Made by a program: the position numbers and the translations under genes
Shown: positions 46,150-55,154 of the stretch, piece after piece
Layout: every line of letters begins with the position of its first letter
Numbering within the stretch: position 1 is the first letter of the stretch
Assembly: GCF_026212465.1 (NCBI RefSeq)
Contig: NC_080049.1
Location: 6,937,792 to 7,001,791, forward strand
Direction: 5' to 3'
Length of the DNA: 64,000 bases
Origin: Amaranthus tricolor
Lineage: Eukaryota; Streptophyta; Magnoliopsida; Caryophyllales; Amaranthaceae
Notes under the pieces: model-generated
The model's input: the letters and a program-made list of their open reading frames with translations, nothing else
Told to the model about the DNA's origin: nothing
The model's database searches: none

Positions 46150-46640
46150 CTCTAAATTTAACTATTATTTTCTACAGGTATCACTAGGAGAGGTGTAGAA
46201 GTTTGATCCTCAAGAACGACACCAGCAGGAGACATAAGATCTATATTAATCTCCTCAAAATAACAATCTACAACATCATATATTGGCACAATATTTTCAA
46301 GAGCCACGTTGGACAATTGTGGATCAAAAAAAGAGAAGTCATCTTCAACAAAATTTAATATCACGAGAGACAAAGAATTCCTTAGAATTAAGATAAAAAA
46401 GGGTCCACCTTTTCTTCCCAAAAGGAGACGCGTAAGACCTGAGTGTACCATCAAGAAACACGAATTTGCGACGAGTTTCCAAGGCTTTTTAAATATCACC
46501 TACCCATTCATCATAGTTATCACTGCGTAGACGAGTGGGAGCGATGAAATCGCCGGGTCGATCATGGGTCCAAGATAATATAAAGAGGTAAAGTTAATAC
46601 GAGGTGGAAGAGATGGTGGTGTATTATCATTGCCAGCCAT
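46150..46640 (-). pseudogene. Copia gag N-terminus fused to integrase-RT linker
   Basis: It starts at an ATG at about 46638 ('MAGNDNTPPSLPPRINFTSL'), then with a frameshift 'APTRLRSDNYDEWVGDI', stop, 'KALETRRKFVFLDGTL', which is copia gag. Immediately after, the sequence becomes 'SYASPFGKKRWTLF' and 'VEDDFSFFDPQLS', the linker after integrase. Most of gag, the protease and the integrase were therefore deleted in one step. The remaining linker is open to 46158. Confidence 0.8.
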
Positions 46641-46658
46641 TCTTTGTTTCTTGTACGA

Positions 46659-46666
46659 CTGATACC
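46659..46666 (-). other. Primer-binding-like site of the mosaic copia element
   Basis: On the minus strand GGTATCAG lies next to the LTR boundary, a short match to the initiator-methionine tRNA primer site. Confidence 0.55.
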
Positions 46667-46822
46667 GTGTAGAATTTAGGTTAAAGCTTCAAAGCCTACC
46701 CTCTACTGATCTCATTCAATCAATTTATGGCTTACAAGACATTCCAAAAAAGATAGAATAAGTATGATTTTACTACCTAAAAAACAAGGAAAGAAATATA
46801 TCTAAAACATATTTAAAATATA

Positions 46823-48123
46823 CAGATATTTCATGATATACCACTGAGTTTTTCCAAAATTCATCATATATCACATAAAATGTTTTAATTCACCATATAC
46901 CATTGAGTTTTCGTCCGTTAGCACATAATATCATTGATGACAACTGTCGTCCGTGTGCTGTTTATGGTAAATTAATAATTCACTATATACCATTACTTTT
47001 TTTTGCGTCAAATACCATTTTTTTAAAATAACAATAAATCAACGTGAAAATTCAACTAATAAAATAAAATGTCTCTCACATCGAGTCAAAATTAGAAATA
47101 AACATGGATCAATTTTCCCATTGTACACGAAAATAGCAATAACACTCAGTTTTAATATCAATCAATGGAATTGGAATCCACCATAAATAAATTATTATGG
47201 AGTATTTAACAATGACACCCACCAATTTACAATGATTCTTTTATGTTAAAATTGAATCCATCATTCAATCTTCCATTAATGATTGCCAAAAAGATATGGA
47301 TGATTGAAACAATATATATATCAGTAAACCTATTGAACTGCATCAAACATGAAGAGTATATTTGGAATCACCAATCACCATAAGCAAATTACAGAGAACA
47401 AGATTGATTGAGTTGTTCTTTCATCTCTCATGCAGCTGCATCCTCTCCAACAATTTCTAAACAAACGATGATGAAATCAATCTTTTTCTTTCATCTCTCA
47501 TGTTCTTGTTCTTCATTCACTCTTATTATTGTTGATGTTGTTATTCTTACATAACAATAATAACCTTCCGCCCATCTCCCCCTCAAACTCCCCACCATCC
47601 AATCGATCGATCAATCAATTCTTTTTTGCTTTCCCCTTCTTTATTGATTTTCTTCTTCAGATTCCACCAAATTTGATTTTATTAATTTAAACTCAAAGTT
47701 TATAATCTGGAATTTTTGGATTGATTGAGTTGTCGCTTGTAATTTATATGAACAAATATTTAGGGGGTTTAGGTATTCAAATGGATTGGGAAATTAGTTG
47801 AATGTGTATCGAAAAGGCAGCATTGAAGGAAGGGATGAAAGTTTAATTGCTTTACTCTTCCATGAATGGCTCGGAGTAACAGAGGAGAGAGAGGAGGAAA
47901 AGAATATGACCCAAGAGAAACAAAAAATGTTACTTGACGCAAAAAAAAAAAAAAAGTAATGGTATATGGTGAATTATTAATTTACCACAAACGGCACACT
48001 GACGGCAATTGTCATTAATGGTATTCTGTGCTAACGGACGAAAACTCAAATGGTGAATTAAAATATTTTGTGTGGTATATGGTGAATTTCGGAGAAACTC
48101 AATGGTATATCATAAAATATCCG
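46823..48123. mobile_element. Mutator-like non-autonomous element with exact 9-bp duplication
   Basis: It splits the copia LTR. TAAAATATA is duplicated exactly (46814-46822 and 48124-48132). Ends are CAGATATTTCATGATATACC and (inverted) CGGATATTTTATGATATACC. The inverted ends continue for about 170 bp, through 'GAGTTTTCGTCCGTTAGCAC' and 'AATTAATAATTCAC'. The 950-bp interior has no recognisable gene. All features fit a Mutator-type element lacking its transposase. Confidence 0.95.
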
Positions 48124-48245
48124 TAAAATATATCTACAATCCTAACAATTAGAAATCACCTTTAAAAGTTCCCACGAATCTCTACATCTGACCCTTACAA
48201 GAAGACCATCGAATTCCGTGAGTCTCCAAGTTGCTTTTCCTTCTG

Positions 48246-48954
48246 TAGAAATTAGGGGTAAACAATGTTTGGTCTAAATCGCAAAACAAATCGGACTAAA
48301 TCGTAATTTAAGTATATGGTCTGGTTTACGTGTTAGACGGTCTGACATGATTTTTTTCAAAAAAAATACGATTTTCGATCTGGTCCCAAATATTTTTTTT
48401 AATCGTACTATAACAAAAACCATAAAAAAAAAATTTTAAAATAGGTAGCTACCTAGATATTTGGAGATATAGTTATTTTTGTATAGTAATATATGCTTGA
48501 ATGATGTTGATGCAATGAAATAGTTACAAGTTATTATATTTGGTGATTGTAGATGCGAAATATTTGCATAAATATTATATAAATTAGAAAACATATAAAA
48601 AAACGTAGACCAGACCAAACCGTTGTAGAATGGTTTGGTCTGGTCCGGTCTTGTAATTCAAACAGTCTGGTGCATTCTGACAAATTTTTAGACCGATATT
48701 TTTAATTTGATATGATTTTAGTTTTAAATCAAACCAAATCGAACCACGTGCACAAACCAGTATGATTTTCATGCTAATAACCAACATTCCCAACAACTTC
48801 CTCTTTCCATAACATTCCATTAGACTCAACCACAAAGCACCTTATAAAACTTCGTGAATTTTTTAACCTTTCTATAAAACCTCTTTTATTAATTGTTTCT
48901 ATTAAAAAGACAATGTTAGGGTTGTTCTTCTTCACCATTTACCACATCGGTTTA
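48246..48954. other. Non-coding; possible non-autonomous hAT element
   Basis: It begins near 'TAGGGGTAAACAATG' (48252) with repeated 'GGTCTGGT' / 'ACCAGACC' motifs in both orientations to about 48775, the style of a hAT non-autonomous element. No duplication was confirmed. 48780-48954 shows nothing recognisable. Confidence 0.4.
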
Positions 48955-48969
48955 GGGCTGTAAATGTGG

Positions 48970-49315
48970 TCAGAAACCTGTTTTACCGACTTGTTACCGA
49001 CCGATACCGAACTCGTTTTTGACCGAATACAAGTGACCAGATACCGACCGCTACCGAAACCGTTTCCGACCTGTTTTACACATACCGAAACCGACCGGTA
49101 CCGAACCTGTTTTAAACCGAAAACCGTTTTCGACCTGTTTTTATCATACCGTGACCGACCGATACCGAACCTGTTTTCAGACCGAAACCTGTTTTCGACC
49201 CGCTTAATACCCGTTTTTAACCGACCGTTTTTGACCGAATCTATATTGTACCGAACCTGTATTATACCGAACCTGGAACCTGTTTTGTACCGAACCTGTT
49301 TTGGACCGAACTTAT
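48970..49315. repeat. hAT subterminal repeat cluster (CCGAACCTGTTTT / GACCGATACCGA)
   Basis: More than a dozen variants of 'ACCGA(A)CCTGTTTT' and 'ACCGACCGATACCG' in tandem or near-tandem order. An open frame spans it but consists only of repeat translation. Confidence 0.8.
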
Positions 49316-50178
49316 CTACATAATTCTTCTAAGTTGTCAAAATATAATAAAATTTTATATAAAATAATTAAATTAAACTTAATTATATTATTTCTATATG
49401 ATAAAAATTAAATTAAATATAAATTTTTATAAAATAAATATATAAATTATAAGTTAATATATATTAACTCAGTAATTTAGTAAAGCCTTTTTCTTTTCTA
49501 AAAAATTAAGTATAAATTTTACAAAACTCAGAAATTGCAAAATTGCATAAACATAGTTCATACTTTGCAACCAATATAATTACCAAGTTCAGGTTAATTT
49601 GCTGACTAATTAATACTGTATTAAAATCAACATATAACAATATAAACCAATACAAAATATTAACCTATGAAATTGATAAACCACTTTCATTTCATTTAAT
49701 AGTTTAGACGAAATTTAAAATAGATCCATTACATTTTTTTCCCTACCAATAATATAAACATCAATAATCCTAACTACACAAAAAGTCTTTTCCAAATTTT
49801 AGTTATGCATAAGAAATTGCAAAATTATAACTCATTTCATCACTTTTCTTTAATTTTCTCAGAAGTATAACTCATTTCATCACTTTCATCTTCTTCCTCC
49901 TCTTCCATCACCACCTTAGATCTCCTGCTCCTAGTCCTCAATGCGACACCGCCTTTCAATAATCTGTAAGGAACTGCTCCACCAAACTTAGTGTACCTTA
50001 AGATCATATAAAAGTAACAACTTTCAGATACTGAGTATTATGATTAAGAGCATGAGATGGAAAAACGACAGAAAGTTATAATAAATAAAATAAAAAAAAT
50101 ATAAATTAATTATAAAATATAAATTGGGCGCTCAGATATGATAATTTGGTAAAAAACCCAATTACAAGAAAAAAATCT

Positions 50179-52101
50179 TCATAGAGCACTACACTTACCT
50201 GAAGCATTATCATCATGATCAGTGTTATTTTCCTCAATAACACTTAATATCTCCTTCGCATTTTCCTCGGGTTCAAACCCAAATAGCCAATTTCGCGTTG
50301 TCACCAAAATTTCAACATTTTTTGGTAACAAAGAAGATCTCAATTTGTTAAGGATCCGACCACCAACACTAAAAGCAGATTCAGATGCAACAGAAGTAAT
50401 TGGAATGGCTAGAATATCTCTAGCCATTAGTGCGAGTGTTGGATAAGAGGTAGACTGTCCCTTCCAATATTCAAGAACATCAAAACCATCATAATCAACA
50501 ACAAGAGACATGGCCAAATAAGAGTCCACATCACCTCTCGCCGTCCTAGATGCAGAAATACGAGGAAAATCATGACGTAACTTGCGCATTTGGAACGGAC
50601 GAGGAGGACCAAGGTTTGACGGAGAGGGTGCAACAGGAGCATATTGAGTGGTATTCATATAACATTCATATAAAGCAACAAACGCAGCAAGCACATCATT
50701 TACCTTTTGTTCAACCGCAGTAGGTACATACAGCATAGAATAATAATCACTAAGGAAAGTCATCTTAAAACGTGGATCAAGTAAAAAGGCAAAAGACAGA
50801 ACCATAGAATGATCGGACCAATATTTATCAAACATTTCCCACATAGGAGCAGCCATCTTTCTCACAGCATCACTAGGATCTTGGTGGGAATCAGTCAAAA
50901 TCTTTTCAATACATATTATGCAAGAAAGGTACAAATTTGTAGTGGGATATTTTGAACCAGAAAAAAGCTTGGTAATCTCATAGAATGGCTCAAGAAAATC
51001 ACAAATATCTTGAAGTGTATCCCACTCATTCTCAGAAATAATATCAACATCAATATCCCTTTCACGAACAAGATATAAATCAATAGCATCCTTTACCTCA
51101 AGAGCCCTATGAATCATGTCATAAGTAGAGTTCCATCTAGTGGAAACATCCAAAACTAATTTACCCTTTGATTGCAAACCTTTATCAATTTTAGCTTTCT
51201 CAAAATTTGTAAGTCGAAAATCAGAAGAATCAACATATTTAACAACCGCACGTAACTTAGTCACGGAATTATCAACAAGTTTCAAACCCTTTTTAACAAT
51301 AAGGTTCAAAATATGAGCACAACACCTTATATGAAAATACTTGCCATCTAAAGGGAGAGGAGAAGAGGAGTGCAAATCACGTTTTAGTTTTTCAACCATC
51401 CTATTATTAAAGGAAGCATTATCAAGTGTGATTGAAAAAACTTTTCTACCTATATTCCAGTCATTCAACAAACCTTTCACAAACATGAATATAGATTCAC
51501 CATCGTGGGGTGGGGGAAAACGGCGAAAATTTAACAAAAGGGAATGCAATTTATAATCATCATCGATGAAATGGGCAGTAAGGGCAAAATATGAACGCGA
51601 AGTACATGCTGTCCATCCATCACAAGTTAAGCATATACGACTCTTACAAGATTGCATATTGTCAAATACTAGTTTTTTGTACTTTTCATGTTCACCCATT
51701 ACGCATTTAGTTATCGTATATCTAGACACATCTTTGACATTAGGATTTAACCAACGATGCAATTCTCTAGTTTTAATATGCTCTACCATACTCAAACAAT
51801 ATCCATGATATAATATCGAATCAGCAAACTTAAGCACGTAAGTATCATGATCATACACAACATTAGCGTTTGGGTTATTTTTTATGAACTCTTTATAACC
51901 TTTACAGCCCTCAGTATGACGTTTATAATTAGTTGTACCTGCACTACCTGGTGCTGCCGCCTCATAATCGCAGTATTTACACTTTACCGTCCGTACGTCA
52001 TTGGGGTACGATACATGGTATTGATCCCAAACCGGTGACGTAATTTTTTTATGTTTAACAACTCTTCTTTGTTCGGGGACAGCCACAGCAGGGTCAGCCA
52101 T
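50179..52101 (-). CDS. hAT transposase, zf-BED / RICESLEEPER-like, 640 residues
   Basis: An uninterrupted 640-residue frame, the usual length of plant hAT transposases. A BED zinc finger lies near residues 20-70 (C41 and C44 of 'CKYC', then 'HTEGC' at 62-66) and would bind element ends. The RNase-H-like catalytic core shows D161 ('CDGWTA'), D227 ('ITLDNASFN'), 'TRWNST' at 321-326 and E574 ('ASESAFS'), followed by the dimerisation domain at about 525-610 ('YPTLALMARDILAIP', 'LLPKNVEILV'). The start ATG at 52101 gives the complete BED finger, and an AG just before it follows a long T run, like a 3' splice site. A possible donor CAG|GTACTCC lies near 52857, suggesting a 5'-UTR intron. No stop, shift or missing catalytic residue was seen. 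It could be an active or recently active element, or a domesticated copy. Confidence 0.93.
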   Translation of the reverse strand: MADPAVAVPEQRRVVKHKKITSPVWDQYHVSYPNDVRTVKCKYCDYEAAAPGSAGTTNYKRHTEGCKGYKEFIKNNPNANVVYDHDTYVLKFADSILYHGYCLSMVEHIKTRELHRWLNPNVKDVSRYTITKCVMGEHEKYKKLVFDNMQSCKSRICLTCDGWTACTSRSYFALTAHFIDDDYKLHSLLLNFRRFPPPHDGESIFMFVKGLLNDWNIGRKVFSITLDNASFNNRMVEKLKRDLHSSSPLPLDGKYFHIRCCAHILNLIVKKGLKLVDNSVTKLRAVVKYVDSSDFRLTNFEKAKIDKGLQSKGKLVLDVSTRWNSTYDMIHRALEVKDAIDLYLVRERDIDVDIISENEWDTLQDICDFLEPFYEITKLFSGSKYPTTNLYLSCIICIEKILTDSHQDPSDAVRKMAAPMWEMFDKYWSDHSMVLSFAFLLDPRFKMTFLSDYYSMLYVPTAVEQKVNDVLAAFVALYECYMNTTQYAPVAPSPSNLGPPRPFQMRKLRHDFPRISASRTARGDVDSYLAMSLVVDYDGFDVLEYWKGQSTSYPTLALMARDILAIPITSVASESAFSVGGRILNKLRSSLLPKNVEILVTTRNWLFGFEPEENAKEILSVIEENNTDHDDNASGKCSAL

Positions 52102-53270
52102 ACCTTAAAAAAAAAAAAAATAACACCATGGGTTATTTTCAAACAAAAATAAACCCTATATTCAAGCACAAATAGTCAAGGCAGCAAAGAAAAAACCCTA
52201 TATTCGAGGCAGGGTGAGCATGTACGACAGTACGAGGTCTAAGATTCACATCTTCGTACTTTCTCACATTGGGGCAGGGTGAGCATTGACGAGGTTCCTG
52301 GTCAGATAAATCTTAGTGTGGCAGCGAATGACTTATATAGTACCCAAAACTACTACTAGCTGATACATCACAGAAGGAAAATTTCTACAGATGACTACAA
52401 GGCTCATTACAGGTCAATTGCTCAATAGGTCTCCCATATTTTGGCCACGATCTTTCTTCCCGGCCAGAATCATCGAGATTTGCAGACCTCTACTGAATGC
52501 TTGGTTGAACAGCAACCTTGTTTGGAACTCAGAAACAAATGGGAACCATGACAATACAGCTATAGGCGTAAAAATTATCAGTCCCATCAAATATTCATAG
52601 CCTCTAGCAAGCTCCTTAACTGATTCCCAGATACCGATACCGATACCGAACAGTAATCAAAACCAATACAGCAATACTCCAGTACCCACAAAGATTAAGT
52701 ATTTTAACATTAAAAAACAAGAATTGAAAACAGAAATTGATCATTCCTTCAAGATATTGATATTTTCTTCAACAATCAACACAATAAAACCACAAAATAC
52801 ATTGAAATCACTACCAAATTAAAGAAAAATTAAAGAAAACCAAAGAAATGGAGTACCTGGAGTCTCGACTGAATTAAATACAAAAAACCCTAAATCTAAC
52901 CCTAAACGAACACATTAAACCCAGAAAATTAAATACAAAATCAAATCGAACAAAAAAAAAATGGAAGAAGACTAAATCAAATCAAATCGAAAATGGAAGA
53001 ACACAAAATGGAGGCGAGCCTGCGAGGAGCTGGAACAAGAAATACCTAAAACTCTAGGGTGAAGATGAACAGATTTGAAGAAGAAAGCGCTAGGGAGAGA
53101 ATGGAGGCGAGCCTGCGAGGAGCTGGAACAAGAAAATGAAATGAAAGAGAAAGAAAGAACGGAAGATGAAAATGAAGTAATGAACTGGCACGGCGCGTGG
53201 TACTGGGTATGGGATTGAATTAGGGTTAGCATGTTTTGGGCTTATCAACGGTTTAGATTAGATCCCTTGA
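52102..53270 (-). promoter_or_regulatory. Leader and putative promoter side of the hAT transposase gene
   Basis: AT-rich, intron-like sequence upstream of the transposase ATG. A direct repeat of about 36 bp ('TGGAGGCGAGCCTGCGAGGA...') occurs at about 53010 and 53100, in the more GC-rich stretch that would be the 5' UTR. Assignment rests on position only. Confidence 0.35.
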
Positions 53271-53284
53271 TCTAACGGTTCATA

Positions 53285-53320
<36 letters not shown>

Positions 53321-53989
53321 ATTAGAGTATGTTTAATCAATGGTTTAGATTAATTGATTTCAAAATGAAGGGTTATGATTTATCATGCCTTTTGCCAAGT
53401 TGACAATCCATGTATTGAGGTTGTGCACCAATGGGATAATCTTATGTGTTTTTTTTTTTTACAACTAAATTTTTTTTTAAAATATGAGTAATTCATTGAT
53501 TTAATGGTTTCTAAATAAACTTCTTAATTTTAATAAATAAACCTCTTTCTTTCTTATTTCTAAAATATATATATATATACTTCTAATTATGCAACTATTA
53601 TTTTATTTGCCAAAAAAAAACAATGTTATAATGTTATTGGTATTTATATAATTCTATATTGAAATTGAAAAGTCTATAAATTACACCCAAAAAGATAATC
53701 GTTAGAATAATTCACGAGTTGATTTATCAAATAGAAATAATTAACATGATATGATCAAATATATTAATTAATTATAATCGATTTATCAAGTTGAAATAAC
53801 CAGACCTATGATCAAACATATCAACGTAGATGGATTTACATGTTAACTTGTCATGATTGACTTAGATAGGACGAAATAGAATGAAAAACCAATCAATTAA
53901 CTTAGATCGCTGGCAGCTAGATTGATTAGATAGATTGATCACATTAGCTTAAAATAACACACCCATGGGCTAACAAGGGTCAATTCAGA
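53271..53989. other. AT-rich non-coding DNA with poly-T
   Basis: A T run of about 25 near 53289-53313 and a short TA repeat at 53567-53579. No genes or element ends recognised. Confidence 0.5.
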
Positions 53990-54785
53990 TCAATGATGAA
54001 GATAGATTATTAAGACAATCTCAACTTCAATTTTCTCCCCATTAGGAAGGGAGATCACAGATTTAACAGACATAGAAGAGTTCAACTTGGCTTTTTCAAT
54101 AAAGGAAGAAGAGATGAAAGAAGCAGTAGCACCAGTATCAAATAAAACATAAGCAGGAATAGAGTTTACGAGAATAGTACCGGCAATGACATCAACATCC
54201 GTTTCTTCCTCGGTTTCGGTCATATTATAAACCCTGTTGCGGAGAGGGGCATTACCACCAGTAATTGTCTTGCCTGCATCAGAATTCTTAGGGCAAGAGT
54301 ACGAACGGTGACCCTCACCATTGCAATAGAAACACTTGACAGCAGAACCATCACAATTTTTGCCAGGGTGCCAATCTTTCTGGCACTTGAAACACTTCTT
54401 TGGTCTAGAATCAGAAGTACTCCCCTTGTTCGCAGGAATAAGCTTAGACTTCTTGGAGGGGTTTGCAGTATGAAATGAGGGAGGGGGCCTCTTGGCTGTG
54501 AGAGCACGCCTAGCAGCTTCTTCTTCCTGAACTGCAGCATAAGCACTAAGGGCAACTTCATAAGCCTTCTGGAAAGTAGCAGGACCTGAACACATCACTG
54601 GTACCCTAATCCGGGCGTCTAACCTCCTCACATACAACCTCACTTTCTCAGCTTCAGAAGGGATCAAAACAGCAGCAAAACGAGACAACTCTGTGAACTT
54701 GTCAGTATATGCTTGCACCGACATAGAACCCTGTTCCAGAGAGAGAAACTCTTCTCTTTTCAGCCACCTCAACTCGTCTGGATAG
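53990..54785 (-). pseudogene. Tekay-type gag-protease fragment, third unit of the array
   Basis: The minus-strand frame starts within gag ('FYPDELRWLKREEFLSLEQG' from 54785), then 'YTDKFTELSRFA'. It has two zinc knuckles ('CFKCQKDWHPGKNC', 'CFYCNGEGHRSYSC') and the protease active site '[13 protein letters not shown]'. At 54031 homology to the neighbouring pol (58391) stops, and about 12 unrelated codons follow before the stop at 53990. Upstream, gag is joined directly to LTR sequence at 54786. It is the only copy of this family's gag in the window. The pol unit at 55155 lacks gag. Confidence 0.85.
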
Positions 54786-54850
54786 AATAGTAGTACATAA
54801 ATTTAATGAAAATAATATATTAACACGACGACAACAACAACAACAACAAC

Positions 54851-54913
<63 letters not shown>

Positions 54914-55081
54914 TTACGCTCCTTTTAAATCACATTATAAAGCATAAAAGAGATAGTTATAATAATCCACAAATAATATCATAATAAATTATTTTAAATT
55001 AAAAACTAGACTTAAAGAAAAGTAACTAGAAAGATGAATAAAATGGAAATTATGCCACAGAGAAAAATTCGGGGCATTACA
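54786..55081 (-). repeat. Tekay-type 3' LTR, only the first 296 bp
   Basis: Ends ...GGGGCATTACA on plus, and matches 61054-61337 essentially base for base, apart from repeat-number differences in the CAA/TAA microsatellite (54828-54910). The LTR is cut at 54786, where gag sequence follows. Confidence 0.9.
54828..54911. repeat. (CAA)n(TAA)n microsatellite within the LTR
   Basis: A compound trinucleotide repeat, also present at 61097-61167 with fewer units. Confidence 0.95.
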
Positions 55082-55154
55082 ATCCTACCCACTTATAAAA
55101 AGTTTCGTCCTCGAAACTTACAAAAAGAAAGATAACGAAACAAGGACGAAATAA

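Larger units (their letters stand above)
42095..48245 (-). mobile_element. Mosaic Ty1/copia element with nested insertions
   Basis: LTR-derived sequences at both ends share 'TTAAAGCTTCAAAGCCTACC' and 'TTCAATCAATTTATRG'. The right one (46667-46822, continued at 48133-48245) follows a primer-binding-like 'CTGATACC'. The internal part keeps gag N-terminus, the integrase-RT linker, RT and RNase H on the minus strand. Integrase is deleted. Fragments of two other retroelements (43741-46140) and a Mutator-like element (46823-48123) are inserted. Dead. Confidence 0.85.
48955..53270 (-). mobile_element. hAT transposon carrying an open transposase gene
   Basis: The left side starts 'TAGGGCTGTAAATGTGGTC' (about 48954), a hAT-type end. 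About 360 bp of 'ACCGAACCTGTTTT' and 'GACCGATACCGA' repeats follow, the subterminal pattern expected for transposase binding. The transposase gene is on the minus strand at 50179-52101. A few 'GATACCGATACCGA' units reappear at 52631-52650. I could not find the opposite terminus, and the right border given is only where similarity of style ends. Confidence 0.65.

Noticed and set aside
48964..49323. 119-codon proline/threonine-rich frame
   Set aside because: Lies wholly within the hAT subterminal repeats and only translates the repeat unit.
53990..54030. Extra codons at the end of the gag-protease frame
   Set aside because: Homology to the family stops at 54031. The tail is read-through into unrelated DNA.
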